From: Hydrogeniiclostridium mannosilyticum
Lineage (GTDB): Bacteria; Bacillota; Clostridia; Oscillospirales; Acutalibacteraceae
Length of the DNA stretch: 64,000 nt
Assembly (NCBI RefSeq): GCF_003268275.1
Contig: NZ_QLYR01000008.1
Span: 1-64,000 of the forward strand
Direction: 5' to 3'
Of the stretch, positions 24,836-34,289 are shown in pieces (position 1 is the first letter of the stretch; each line of letters begins with the position of its first letter). The notes under the pieces were generated by a model. The model was not told the DNA's origin. It worked only from the letters and a program-made list of their open reading frames with translations, and did not search any database. The translations under genes and the position numbers were made by a program.

Positions 24836-26173
24836 TCAGGATTCCTTTACCTTAAATTCTACATACCACAACGCATTTCCCTGCATGGTAATCGTGCTGC
24901 CCGGCCAGGAAATTCGTTCAAAGTCGTGCGCTTCGTCCACTGCATAACACACAGCTTCGTCAGGGTTCGCGCCTTTGACCGCCAAACTAAACCTGCATTC
25001 CTCCATATTTCTATTCACCAGCAGGACACCGCCTTTGAAACCATCTACCGCCGCACATACATAAACGTTCTCCGCGCCCGTCTCGCTGAAAGCTTCATTG
25101 CTAAGCTGGTAGAGCTTATGAAAACCGAAAAAGGCATAATACGCTTTATAGACATCATGCGTAGTAAAATTGAACAGGCCGCAATAGGTGGAAGTGATTT
25201 GAGCATCGTAATACATGCACATATCCGTGGAGGTCTTTTGCAGCGCGCACATCCCCGCCGCGATATTGGCGGCGTCCCGCAGGCGCCCCTTTTCCGCAAT
25301 GCCCGGGTTCCATTCATTCAGGAATATTTCCACGCCGCCATAGCCGTACTGCTCCAGCTTTTTTCTCGCATAGGCGGCATAGCGCACATTATCCTCCACA
25401 TCTGCATAACTATGCCAGGAAAAGAAATCTAGCACAGTGCCATTTTTTTGGCAATACTCCAGAAAACGATCCATAAAGTCTATAAAATAGCCGACCCTGG
25501 GGCTGGAATGCGCATCTCTGATAAAGCTGTCGGTATTGATGGCATAAAAACCGCAGGAACCGTAACCGCCCACCCGAATGCTGGGGAACAGTGCCTTCAA
25601 ATGCCTGGCGGTAATATCATACATTTCAAAGAATTGCTCCGGCGTTCCCTTCCACATGGGATTATCCTCCACATCCGGCGTGTTGTCCGGTTCATTCCAA
25701 ATTTCCCAGTACCGGATGCCAAAGTGGTAGCCGCCGGCCCAACCCTCATTATAATGGCGGACAATACCCGCACAAATGCGGGCCCATTTATGGAAGTCCT
25801 TCGGCGGATAGATGTGGTAGGCCCTTAAAAAGTGGAAGTTTTCAATAGTCGCGCCCAGACGGAAAAAGGGCTCTATCCCATATTTAACCATTTCCTCCAA
25901 GAGCCGGTCTGTAAAGGCAAAGTCATAGGAGGCCGGTTCTGTCTCATCCGCGTCAAAATCCGGAAAGATATTTTCAATATCCACAAAATGCGCCCCGCCA
26001 AACCGTCCGCCGGTATCATGCAGCCTTCCATATGGAACCCCGGCTTCCTGAAGCTTGGCAAACAAATTGTTTTCATGGGTGTCATAGGGCATGCAGGGAA
26101 CATTGTTCACCGCATGCATGGGCTTAATCTTTCCCGTTTGTTTAGTAAAATCCACCTTAATCTTCTGCTCCAT
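24836..26173 (-). CDS. Glycoside hydrolase, GH39-like (clan A) cytoplasmic enzyme
   Basis: 445 residues without a signal peptide, so intracellular. Two clan-A catalytic glutamates are visible: Glu161 in RYWEIWNEPD (acid/base) and Glu287 in VEIFLNEWNP (nucleophile). The C-terminal 80 residues look like a beta-sandwich. The pattern fits GH39 beta-xylosidase-like or related families; substrate unproven. ATG 26173 has GGAGGAG 7 bp upstream. It is divergent from a secreted glycosidase gene, and its promoter has two upstream GGCTCACA copies. Confidence 0.8.
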   Translation of the reverse strand: MEQKIKVDFTKQTGKIKPMHAVNNVPCMPYDTHENNLFAKLQEAGVPYGRLHDTGGRFGGAHFVDIENIFPDFDADETEPASYDFAFTDRLLEEMVKYGIEPFFRLGATIENFHFLRAYHIYPPKDFHKWARICAGIVRHYNEGWAGGYHFGIRYWEIWNEPDNTPDVEDNPMWKGTPEQFFEMYDITARHLKALFPSIRVGGYGSCGFYAINTDSFIRDAHSSPRVGYFIDFMDRFLEYCQKNGTVLDFFSWHSYADVEDNVRYAAYARKKLEQYGYGGVEIFLNEWNPGIAEKGRLRDAANIAAGMCALQKTSTDMCMYYDAQITSTYCGLFNFTTHDVYKAYYAFFGFHKLYQLSNEAFSETGAENVYVCAAVDGFKGGVLLVNRNMEECRFSLAVKGANPDEAVCYAVDEAHDFERISWPGSTITMQGNALWYVEFKVKES

Positions 26174-26228
26174 AAAAATACTCCTCCGCTCAATCATCTA
26201 AACCCACTCACCGGTTGGCTTTGCTTAG

Positions 26229-26257
26229 GTTATAGCATTGAGACGTTGTATTGTCAA
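26229..26257 (-). promoter_or_regulatory. Promoter of the GH39-like gene
   Basis: Perfect TTGACA (26252-26257), 17-bp spacer, TATAAC (26229-26234) on the minus strand. Confidence 0.7.
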
Positions 26258-26270
26258 TAAAAATCGTTTT

Positions 26271-26304
26271 GGCTCACAGAGCTAACACGTTTGTTCGGCT
26301 CACA
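26271..26304. repeat. Direct repeat GGCTCACA, two copies
   Basis: GGCTCACA at 26271-26278 and 26297-26304, 26 bp apart, just upstream of the -35 of the GH39-like gene. The placement suits an activator (for example AraC-type) site. The stretch 26305-26500 shows no gene. Confidence 0.4.
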
Positions 26305-26503
26305 AAAGCCGGCGGTGAAGGTTTGGCACAGCCTCTAGTTTTATGCGCGCCTCATTTGACGGTTTGCCCCTGGGGCTCAAAGCACTGTGCAAATCCAGTC
26401 GAAATTTGCGGGTTAAACATTTAAAAAGAAAGGGTTCAAAAATACTGCGTCTTATTATGTTGAAAAATAGCGGTATCTGTACTTTTTCCTCATATGATAA
26501 TGT

Positions 26504-26532
26504 TTGACAAATAAAATAAACGATTTTATACT
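26504..26532 (+). promoter_or_regulatory. Promoter of the secreted glycoside hydrolase gene
   Basis: Perfect TTGACA (26504-26509), 17-bp spacer, TATACT (26527-26532). It leaves a leader of about 140 nt with no structure that I recognise. Confidence 0.75.
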
Positions 26533-26680
26533 GATAGTGTATTTTATTCACAATCAAACCGTACAGCTTGATTGAATCTAAAATGGAAGGAGGATCATTT
26601 TCGGTTTTTAGTCAAATATTGCGGGAAAATATAGGCATGCTTAACAGCTGTTTTAACAGCGGAAAATTGGAGGAACTTTT

Positions 26681-29494
26681 ATGAAAAGGGTAAAGAAAAT
26701 TAGTCAATTTGTTTCACTCTTTGTTTTCCTGGCGTTCGTGCTCGGAACGGTTCCCCTTTCAGCGCCTCAGGGTGTGGAGGCTGCCGCGCAGTCAACCGAT
26801 TATGTTTTATTCGATTTCACAGAAAACGGCATGATGAAATTTCCACCCAAATGGGATACGGGCCTGTTTTACAGCACAGAGGATAATATGACCTATACCT
26901 ACATGGACGATGGCTACTGGCGCCTTACCAGCCAGTCGGCGGAAGATCCATGGCTTGTTGCGTTACTGCCCCAAAACAGACAGTTCAGCGCAGCCTACAA
27001 ATATGTTAAAATTCGTTATCGTACAGAAAGCACCGGCACCTACGGCAGGATTCTTTGGTCTCATGACGGCTCCGACTTGGGTGAAAGCCGCAGCCAAAAT
27101 TTCAATATTCTGAATGACGGGCAATGGCATGAACAGATTATCGAGATATCCAATCCGGAATATACCGGGAATATTGATATTTTCCGCTTGAACCCCTTTA
27201 AAGGTGGAAATGTAAAAAATCAAACCTACGACCTGCAATATATCGCGCTTTTTAAAACCCGGCAGGAGGCAGAAGCCTACCAGCTCAGCCATGCCCCCAT
27301 CTACTATGATTTTACCGACTCGTCGATTATGAAGCCCTCTGCGAGCTCCGGCACCGGCCTGTACTACTCGGATAATATGACCTACCAGTACACACCGGAG
27401 GGTTACTGGCGCTTCACCAGCCAGTCTGCGGAGGACCCCTTCTTTGTCGCAAATCTGCCGGCTAATCAACAGTTCGACTCCACCTACCGCTTTGTCAAGC
27501 TGTGTTACCGGACAACCAGCAGCGGGAACTTTGCCCGCCTATTCTGGTCTCACGATGGCTCCAACCTGGCAGAGAGCCGCAGTCAAAATTTCAGCATTCA
27601 AAACGATGGCCAATGGCATGAACAGATTGTAAAAATTACAAACCCGGAATTTACCGGAAAAATTGACATGTTCCGTTTGAACCCCATAAAGGGGCCCAGC
27701 GTTAAGGGCGACACCTACGACCTAAAATATATGGCGCTTTTTAAAACGCGGGCTGATGCCGAGGCCTACCAGACACTCCCGAAGCAGACGCATTCGGCAG
27801 TCAACGGCTCCACTGCGGCAATCGATGACCTCGGGAGGGAACTGCCGATGAACGATACCGCCGGCAACACCAAAAAAGACCGTTATGTCGGCCTATTTTA
27901 CTTCCTGTGGCAAGGGCAGCATGGCGACGGCGGCCCCTATGATAACAGCAAAATCGTCGCAGCCAACCGGAATGCCCTCACCTCCGAGGCTAAATGGATG
28001 GAGCTGGGCGGCGGACCGGTAGGCGCTCATCACTTCTGGGGAGAGCCGCTCTTCGGCTATTACACCTCCGATGATGAATGGGTCATGCGCAAGCATGTTC
28101 AGATGCTGACCGACGCAGATGTAGACTACCTGGTCTTTGACACTACCAACGCGTTCACCTATACGTCCCAGGCCCTGAAGCTGATGGCGATTCTGGACGA
28201 GTATGCCGGGGATGGCTGGGATGTTCCGCAGGTAGCGTTTTATACCAATTCCTCCTCAGGCGATACTATGAATCGTATTTACAATGAAATTTACAAGGCG
28301 CATCCGGAATACGCTCATCTTTGGTTCCGCTGGGAAAGCAAGCCGATGATTATTGGAAACTCAAGTGACTCGGCGCTCTCCAACGAAGCTCGCAATTTTT
28401 TCCGCATCAAGGAGGCCCAGTGGCCCAACGAGGGCTACAAGGCGGATGGATACCCATGGATGGAATTTGACCGGATGTTTACCGGCAACGCCGTCTATGG
28501 GAAATATGGACGCCATGAAGTCATGAATGTCTCTATTGCCCAGCATTGTAATACCATCCGCTTCAGCAGCACAGCTTGGTACGGCGGCAACGACCACTCC
28601 AGAAGCTGGCATAATGGCGCCAACGACCTCTCAAACGGCGCCGTCAACATGGGCTATAACTTCGCCGAACAGTGGGAATATGCACTAGAACAGGATCCTG
28701 AAATGATCTTTATTACCGGCTGGAATGAGTGGGTTGCTCAGCGCCAGCCTGGCGCCGCTGGCCAGCCGATTGTCTTTGTCGACTGCGCCGACCAAAATAC
28801 CAGCCGGGACGCCGAACCCATGAAGGGCGGCCATGGAGACAACTATTATATGCAGATGATCGATTACATCCGGCGCTATAAGGGAACGGACCCCGGTGTG
28901 GATGCCGGCGAAAATTATACCATTGACATCAGCGGCAGCTTCGCCCAGTGGGATAGCCCCAAAGTCACGGCCCAATACCAGGATTATGTCAATGATATCG
29001 GCAGCCGCAATACCAAAGGCTTTGGCAATATCTCCTATGTCAATACAACAGGCCGGAATGATATTCAAAACATGAAGGTTGCCCGGGATTCCGATAAGCT
29101 TTACTTCTATGTGGATACCGTCAGCAATTTAACAGCCCCCGTCGGCAATCACTGGATGACTCTGTTCATTAACACCGGCAACAGCCAAAACAAAAACTGG
29201 AAGGGCTATGATTATGTGCTGAACCGGGTCGCTCCCGAAAACGGCAAGGCCGTTTTGGAAAAATACAACGGCACGGGCTGGACAAAGGCCGCAGCCGTAG
29301 ATATGAAGGCGGAAGGCAACAAGCTGATGCTTGCCGTCCCGCGCAGCTCTCTGGGCCTTGCTTCCAGCACAATTAACATACAGTTCAAATGGGCGGACAA
29401 TTACCAGGAAGAACTGGATATTTGGACCTTCTATGAGGACGGGGATGTCGCTCCCTATGGACGCATGAACTATGTATTCAGCGAAATAGGCTGA
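26681..29494 (+). CDS. Large secreted glycoside hydrolase with duplicated N-terminal modules
   Basis: 937 residues. Sec signal peptide 1-35 (cleavage near VEAAA). Two homologous modules of about 160 residues each (about 40-200 and 205-362) share SHDGS.L.ESRSQNF and NDGQWHEQI; they look like beta-sandwich carbohydrate-binding modules. The catalytic part (about 385-745) resembles GH71/GH99-type barrels, with GWNEW (Glu683) as a likely catalytic or substrate-binding residue. The last 180 residues look like a CBM9-type or DOMON-like module. No sortase or S-layer anchor is seen. Start ATG 26681 has GGAGG 7 bp upstream. Family placement is tentative. Confidence 0.75.
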   Translation: MKRVKKISQFVSLFVFLAFVLGTVPLSAPQGVEAAAQSTDYVLFDFTENGMMKFPPKWDTGLFYSTEDNMTYTYMDDGYWRLTSQSAEDPWLVALLPQNRQFSAAYKYVKIRYRTESTGTYGRILWSHDGSDLGESRSQNFNILNDGQWHEQIIEISNPEYTGNIDIFRLNPFKGGNVKNQTYDLQYIALFKTRQEAEAYQLSHAPIYYDFTDSSIMKPSASSGTGLYYSDNMTYQYTPEGYWRFTSQSAEDPFFVANLPANQQFDSTYRFVKLCYRTTSSGNFARLFWSHDGSNLAESRSQNFSIQNDGQWHEQIVKITNPEFTGKIDMFRLNPIKGPSVKGDTYDLKYMALFKTRADAEAYQTLPKQTHSAVNGSTAAIDDLGRELPMNDTAGNTKKDRYVGLFYFLWQGQHGDGGPYDNSKIVAANRNALTSEAKWMELGGGPVGAHHFWGEPLFGYYTSDDEWVMRKHVQMLTDADVDYLVFDTTNAFTYTSQALKLMAILDEYAGDGWDVPQVAFYTNSSSGDTMNRIYNEIYKAHPEYAHLWFRWESKPMIIGNSSDSALSNEARNFFRIKEAQWPNEGYKADGYPWMEFDRMFTGNAVYGKYGRHEVMNVSIAQHCNTIRFSSTAWYGGNDHSRSWHNGANDLSNGAVNMGYNFAEQWEYALEQDPEMIFITGWNEWVAQRQPGAAGQPIVFVDCADQNTSRDAEPMKGGHGDNYYMQMIDYIRRYKGTDPGVDAGENYTIDISGSFAQWDSPKVTAQYQDYVNDIGSRNTKGFGNISYVNTTGRNDIQNMKVARDSDKLYFYVDTVSNLTAPVGNHWMTLFINTGNSQNKNWKGYDYVLNRVAPENGKAVLEKYNGTGWTKAAAVDMKAEGNKLMLAVPRSSLGLASSTINIQFKWADNYQEELDIWTFYEDGDVAPYGRMNYVFSEIG

Positions 29495-29555
29495 CAGGCC
29501 CTTATGTCCAACCGGCTAAAGCAAGCGGTAAAAGCGCTAAAAACCTGAGAAAACG

Positions 29556-29625
29556 GAGCCCGCTTCCTGTTCCTGCGCGGCCTCAGTAGAGGCTGCCGGA
29601 ACGATGGAGCGGGCCTCTTATATTT
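29556..29625 (+). terminator. Intrinsic terminator after the secreted glycosidase
   Basis: GAGCCCGCT (29556-29564) pairs with AGCGGGCCTC (29608-29617), enclosing a branched loop; TTATATTTT follows. Confidence 0.65.
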
Positions 29626-29688
29626 TAAAACTCCGGCTTGTCTTTCACCCTTGTGTATGATAAGATAAAGCTCAGGTGGTGAATCGAT

Positions 29689-30483
29689 ATGAACGATAAA
29701 ATCAATGCGAGCAGGTTTCTGGGGTTTGCGGGCCTTTATGAAAATGTTCGCCCCTCCGTCCCGGCAGCAGCCTGCGGCATACTCGTTGATTACTTCGGTA
29801 AAAAGCCCAGTACCACTGTCGACTTAGGCTGCGGAACAGGGCTGTCGACCATTGTCTGGAAGGACAAAAGCGAACGCATAATCGGCATTGAACCAAGCGA
29901 TGATATGCTGGCAACCGCCAGGCATAAGGAAGCGGAAAATATTTCGTTTATCCAGGCGTTTTCGGACCACACCACGTTACCGGAAGATACCGCCGATATT
30001 GTCGTCTGTTCACAGTCCTTTCATTGGATGGAGCCCCAGTCAACCCTCGCGGAGGTAAATCGTATTTTAAAGCCGGGCGGCGTGTTCGCCACCATTGACT
30101 GCGACTGGCCGCCGGTCTGCGATTGGCGTGCTGAAAGCGCATACTGCGAACTCATGTCAAAGGTCCATCACATTGAAAGTGAGCATGCACGTATAAAGGA
30201 GAGCTTTCGCCGCTGGGATAAAAACGAACACTTATCCAATATAAAAAACAGCGGCTATTTTCGCTATTGCCGGGAAATCGTCTTTTTAAACCAAGAAAAG
30301 GGCGATGCCAACAGGTTCATTGGCCTTGCGCTCAGCCAAGGCGGATTACAAACCATCTTAAAGACACAGCCCAGCCTGATCGAAGCAGACATCGAGTTAT
30401 TTGAAAAGAAAATACAAGCAATTTTTAATAACCGCGAATTTATGATTGGTTTTTGCTACCGCATGCGTGTAGGCATTAAATAG
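29689..30483 (+). CDS. Class I SAM-dependent methyltransferase
   Basis: 264 residues, Methyltransf_11 type. Motif I VDLGCGTGLST (44-54) binds S-adenosylmethionine, GIEPSDDM is the acidic end of strand 2, and SFHWMEPQ with LKPGGVFATID mark the post-motif region. The acceptor is unknown; FHWM is typical of small-molecule methyltransferases. ATG 29689 follows AGGTGG. Transcribed alone up to a strong terminator. Confidence 0.85.
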   Translation: MNDKINASRFLGFAGLYENVRPSVPAAACGILVDYFGKKPSTTVDLGCGTGLSTIVWKDKSERIIGIEPSDDMLATARHKEAENISFIQAFSDHTTLPEDTADIVVCSQSFHWMEPQSTLAEVNRILKPGGVFATIDCDWPPVCDWRAESAYCELMSKVHHIESEHARIKESFRRWDKNEHLSNIKNSGYFRYCREIVFLNQEKGDANRFIGLALSQGGLQTILKTQPSLIEADIELFEKKIQAIFNNREFMIGFCYRMRVGIK

Positions 30484-30556
30484 GGTAACTGCAAAGAAAT
30501 CCATTGCCCCGCCAAGCATGCTTTTGGCAAAAAGCCGCCGTGGTTGGAGCATTTAC

Positions 30557-30605
30557 AAATAAAGTACCGGAGCCGCCTGTCTGGCATAACTCCGGTACTT
30601 TATTT
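30557..30605. terminator. Two-way intrinsic terminator
   Basis: 16-bp perfect stem beginning AAATAAAGTACC (30557-30572) with its complement 30590-30605, placed between the convergent methyltransferase and P1-peptidase genes and touching the stop codon of the latter. Confidence 0.85.
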
Positions 30606-31645
30606 TATCCCTTTTCCCCGATTTTCTTCAGCAGCTCGCTCAGACTGGCCCGGTAGTGGCCGTCCCGCCCAATCAGCGCAGGCGCATGCAGCATGGAGCT
30701 GATGATGGCCTCCTCTACCGCACTGGCTGCGGCGCGAAAAACATTCTCCATCTCATCCTCCGCCAGCATACGCACATCAAAGGTCTGCGCCGTATTAAAA
30801 TGTGGGATCCGGTTCGCTGTTGTAAAACCAATGGCAATTTCGCCGCTGCCGTGCCCCGTATAACCGCCCGTGCGGGTAATACCAACGACCGCACGCTTGC
30901 ACATCCGTTTAACCTGACGGTCTATCATGGGAACGTCGGTCGCCAACACTACAATAATAGAGCCCTTGTCCCGCTCTTCTTCCTGAGCCGCCGCCTCTGC
31001 CAATTTTCGGCCTATAGGCTTCCCTGCCAGAATCATATCCTCCAGCCTTCCAAAGTTTGAGAGCACCAACGCTCCAATGGTGTAATCATGCCCATCGAGC
31101 GTTAAAATGCGGGACGAAGAACCTATGCCTCCCTTGATATGGTAGCAGCTCATACCCCGGCCTGCGCCGACTGCCCCCTCTTCAAACTGCTCCCGTGCAT
31201 CCTCAATGGCGTCCTGCGCATCCTGCTCTGTCACATGCATGCCGCGGATATCATTTAAAAAGCCATCGTTGCACTCCATCACCACGGGGTTTACCGTGCT
31301 GGCTTCCCGCCCAATCTGCGGATTCTGCTGCTGCATATAGCGGGTCAGAGCAGCGGCAACCGTCCCCACACTATGCGTATTGGTCAAAAGGATAGGGGTT
31401 TCCAGTGTGCCCAGCTCCTCAACCTGCACGGTTCCAACGCTTTTGCCAAAACCATTGATGACATGGACCGCAGCCATGACCTTTTCACGGAACATATTGC
31501 CCCCATGGGGCAATATCGCTGTAACGCCCGTCTGCACCTCGCCGTGCGCCAGCGTTTTATGCCCCACCCGCACACCGGGAACGTCTGTAATCAAATTCCG
31601 CTTTCCTTTTTGAAAGCAATGGTCAAATTGGTATGAACACCCCAT
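30605..31645 (-). CDS. P1 family (DmpA-type, S58) peptidase
   Basis: 346-residue N-terminal-nucleophile hydrolase related to L-aminopeptidase D-Ala-esterase DmpA. N-terminal NLITDVPGVRVGHKT, then NVVNPVVMECNDGFLND-type substrate loop (TVNPVVMECNDG) and GALVLSNFG, whose Ser is the probable self-cleavage nucleophile. RTGGYTGHGSGEIAIGF near the C-terminus is also conserved in the family. Activity would require autoproteolysis into two chains. ATG 31645 has GGAGGAG 4 bp upstream. Natural substrate unknown. Confidence 0.87.
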   Translation of the reverse strand: MGCSYQFDHCFQKGKRNLITDVPGVRVGHKTLAHGEVQTGVTAILPHGGNMFREKVMAAVHVINGFGKSVGTVQVEELGTLETPILLTNTHSVGTVAAALTRYMQQQNPQIGREASTVNPVVMECNDGFLNDIRGMHVTEQDAQDAIEDAREQFEEGAVGAGRGMSCYHIKGGIGSSSRILTLDGHDYTIGALVLSNFGRLEDMILAGKPIGRKLAEAAAQEEERDKGSIIVVLATDVPMIDRQVKRMCKRAVVGITRTGGYTGHGSGEIAIGFTTANRIPHFNTAQTFDVRMLAEDEMENVFRAAASAVEEAIISSMLHAPALIGRDGHYRASLSELLKKIGEKG

Positions 31646-31874
31646 ACAACTCCTCCTTTTAACATCTGAGCACCGTCCGTGCCTTCTTTATCATAACGCA
31701 TCTATTTGCAAAAGGCAAATAAAGAAATAGACAAATATTTAGCGTAAACGTACTTAATCTTGTCTCTCTGCTCAAAGAAAAATGATAATTCTTTAACAGC
31801 ATAATGGCTCTTCTTTTTTTCTTTATACTAATAATAAACAACTGTATCGCCGGTTTAAGAAAGGGGCAAGCTGG

Positions 31875-33191
31875 ATGAATATAAAACTGATCGCGTTAGA
31901 TATGGACGGGACGGTCCTGTTAAACGACCATACCACCATCACACCGCGCACGCTGAAAACAGTGCAGGCTGCCATTGACCAGGGAATCGAGGTTGTACCC
32001 GCAAGCGGGCGGGTTCTCTCTATTCTTCCGCGGGCCTTCCGGCAGTTGCGAGGAATCAACTACGCATTGACCTCCAACGGGGCTTCCGTAGTGAACATTC
32101 ACACCGGAGAAACTATTTACCACAATGCCATCTCGGAAGAGCCCTCCCGTCAGCTGCTACGGCTGCTGACGGCCTGCAAGGCGGTTCCCGAGGTTTACTA
32201 TGGCGGAAAGCCCCTGATTCAGAGCGGGCACCTCGACATTCTCCGCGCCAGCGGCGAAAAGCTAAATCAAGTTATATTAGACCACCTGACGCCTGTCGAC
32301 AACCTTGCCGCTGCGATGGAAGGAAAATGTATTGAAAAAATTAATCTGGTTTGTATTGACCCCGCCAACCGCGCCGCTATTCTGAGTGGGCTGGAAGCAA
32401 TCCGTGGGATATCGTTCATTGTTTTTGATACCAGTATAGAAATTAATTCCGCAACCGCAACCAAAGGCGATGCCTTGAAACATCTCTGCCGGTTCCTGGA
32501 TATTCCCCTGGAGGACGCCATGGCAATTGGCGACAGTGACAACGACCTGGCCATGCTGGAGGCCGCAGGGTGGTCGTTCGCCATGCGAAATGCCAGTCCC
32601 CTTGCCCGGCGAACCGCCCGTTTTCAAACGTTGAGCAACGAACAGGATGGTGTTGCCCACGCCATTGAGCGCTATGTCCTGCGGCGCCCGGCCACTCAGC
32701 GCAGCAATACCCCGCTTATCGCTGCCGCAGCCGCCTTTGACCGCCATGACGCACAGCGTATCAACCATTTTATGAAGGTTTATGCCTACGCCAAGACCAT
32801 CGGTGAAGGCGAATATCTGGAGGATACCACGCAATTCATCCTGGAAACAGCGGCCATTCTCCATGACATTGGCATTAAGCCTGCTTTAGAGAAGTATAAC
32901 TCCTGCGCGGGCTCTTACCAGGAAAAGGAAGGACCCGCACCCGCACGTGAAATACTCCGGCGCCTTCGTTACCCGGAGCCCGTCATTGAGCGGGTCTGTT
33001 ACCTGATTGCCCACCACCATACCTACAGCGGCATAGACGGGATGGATTATCAAATTTTACTCGAGGCCGATTTCCTGGTTAACGCCTGGGAAAGTTCAAT
33101 GTCTACTGAGCAAATTCAATCCGCCTGCGAGCATATCTTTCAAACAGAGACCGGGCGAACCCTGCTGAACGATTTATTTCTGCTGCCGTAA
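31875..33191 (+). CDS. Cof-type HAD hydrolase fused to an HD-domain protein
   Basis: 438 residues. Residues 1-270 are a complete Cof/Cap-IIB HAD phosphatase (DMDGTVL with Asp9 and Asp11; GDSDNDLAM near 220). Residues 290-438 are an HD phosphohydrolase domain with HDIG (His330, Asp331) and AHHHTYSGIDG. The two parts are in one open frame without a stop or frameshift. Cof proteins act on sugar phosphates or flavin precursors; HD domains on nucleotides. Both domains appear catalytically intact. AAAGGGG precedes ATG 31875 by 8 bp. Confidence 0.85.
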   Translation: MNIKLIALDMDGTVLLNDHTTITPRTLKTVQAAIDQGIEVVPASGRVLSILPRAFRQLRGINYALTSNGASVVNIHTGETIYHNAISEEPSRQLLRLLTACKAVPEVYYGGKPLIQSGHLDILRASGEKLNQVILDHLTPVDNLAAAMEGKCIEKINLVCIDPANRAAILSGLEAIRGISFIVFDTSIEINSATATKGDALKHLCRFLDIPLEDAMAIGDSDNDLAMLEAAGWSFAMRNASPLARRTARFQTLSNEQDGVAHAIERYVLRRPATQRSNTPLIAAAAAFDRHDAQRINHFMKVYAYAKTIGEGEYLEDTTQFILETAAILHDIGIKPALEKYNSCAGSYQEKEGPAPAREILRRLRYPEPVIERVCYLIAHHHTYSGIDGMDYQILLEADFLVNAWESSMSTEQIQSACEHIFQTETGRTLLNDLFLLP

Positions 33192-33206
33192 CCCCGGGTT
33201 ATAAAA

Positions 33207-33248
33207 GCCGCCCGCGTATAAATTATAAAAAATTTATACGCGGGCGGC
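33207..33248. terminator. Two-way intrinsic terminator
   Basis: 18-bp perfect stem GCCGCCCGCGTATAAATT (33207-33224) with its complement 33231-33248. T runs flank it on both strands; it serves the convergent HAD-HD and AraC genes. Confidence 0.9.
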
Positions 33249-33254
33249 CTGCTT

Positions 33255-34151
33255 TTACCAGGGGATCGTGTTTTTCCGAACCTGACCGGGGGTACAGCCC
33301 ATTTTCTTTTTAAAAATCCGGGTAAAATAGCTGACATCCTCATAGCCCACCAGCGCGGCGATATTGCCCAGCGGGACCGAGGTATAAACCAGCATATCCA
33401 ACGCCTTTTTCATGCGCAAATTGAGGACGTATTGGTGTAACGAATAGCCAGACCAGGCGCGAAGCATGCGGTTGATATAGTTGGGATGAAAGGAAAACTG
33501 CTGCCCCAACATCTCATAGGTCAACGGTTCATTATAATGCGCATGAATAAAGTCTATGACACCCCGCAGCGATTGCTTTGTCCTCGCCTCAGGCTGTGCC
33601 TTTCCGCCAACTTCAACCAATTGCGCTACATAGGCAAGCCAGGCCTTCAAAAGCCCGTCGATCCGCGTTTTACAGTAGCGCTTCTGTTCCTCGTATTCCC
33701 TAGTGACTGCCAGCAGCTTCTCTCCGACCTGTACGTCCTCACGGCAGTCAATATGGTTTGGGAACCCGCTAAAGTCCTTGAACGATACCCTTTCCACAAT
33801 TTGCTCCCGGCGGAAGAGCGACACCTCCAGGGGGCCAATTGGATAGGGCAGCTTTTCATGCGGCAAAAAAGTAAAGTGCAGCCCATTGAGTAAGAAGGGA
33901 TCGGACGGGTCTGGTAAAATGTTATGCACCACACCGGGTTCATTAAAAAAAAGGTCTCCCTCACCGGCATGATAAGCCGTCCCGTTGATTTCGATCTCCC
34001 CCTTTCCCCGCATGACATACATAAAATGGTAGTCATAAATCATGCGCGGGCCATAAACACCGTTGGGCTCGCACTGAATAATATTCATATAATTGACGCG
34101 CGGATCGATTTCGTCCAGAGACAGCACCTGGTGGAATATCGGATTCATCAT
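33255..34151 (-). CDS. AraC-family transcriptional regulator with cupin sensor domain
   Basis: 298 residues. N-terminal cupin-like arm (GKGEIEINGTAYHAGEGDLF, about 49-70) for a small ligand, and a C-terminal double helix-turn-helix (LTYEMLGQQFSFHPNYINRML and VPLGNIAALVGYEDVSYFTRIFKK). Divergent from UroD-family gene 2, which is the obvious target; the glycosidase genes 7 kb away could also be controlled. Two ATGs (34151, 34148) follow AAGGAG. Confidence 0.88.
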   Translation of the reverse strand: MMNPIFHQVLSLDEIDPRVNYMNIIQCEPNGVYGPRMIYDYHFMYVMRGKGEIEINGTAYHAGEGDLFFNEPGVVHNILPDPSDPFLLNGLHFTFLPHEKLPYPIGPLEVSLFRREQIVERVSFKDFSGFPNHIDCREDVQVGEKLLAVTREYEEQKRYCKTRIDGLLKAWLAYVAQLVEVGGKAQPEARTKQSLRGVIDFIHAHYNEPLTYEMLGQQFSFHPNYINRMLRAWSGYSLHQYVLNLRMKKALDMLVYTSVPLGNIAALVGYEDVSYFTRIFKKKMGCTPGQVRKNTIPW

Positions 34152-34289
34152 GACGCTCCTTCGGTTCGGAAAGTCCTAATTTTTGTTTTAATTATCCAGC
34201 GAAAATACTTCATTTACGTGCTAATATGAATGTACAACATGTGTCGGAAAAGTTCAATAGCCAATTCAATCCAGAGGAGGAGTTTTAGG

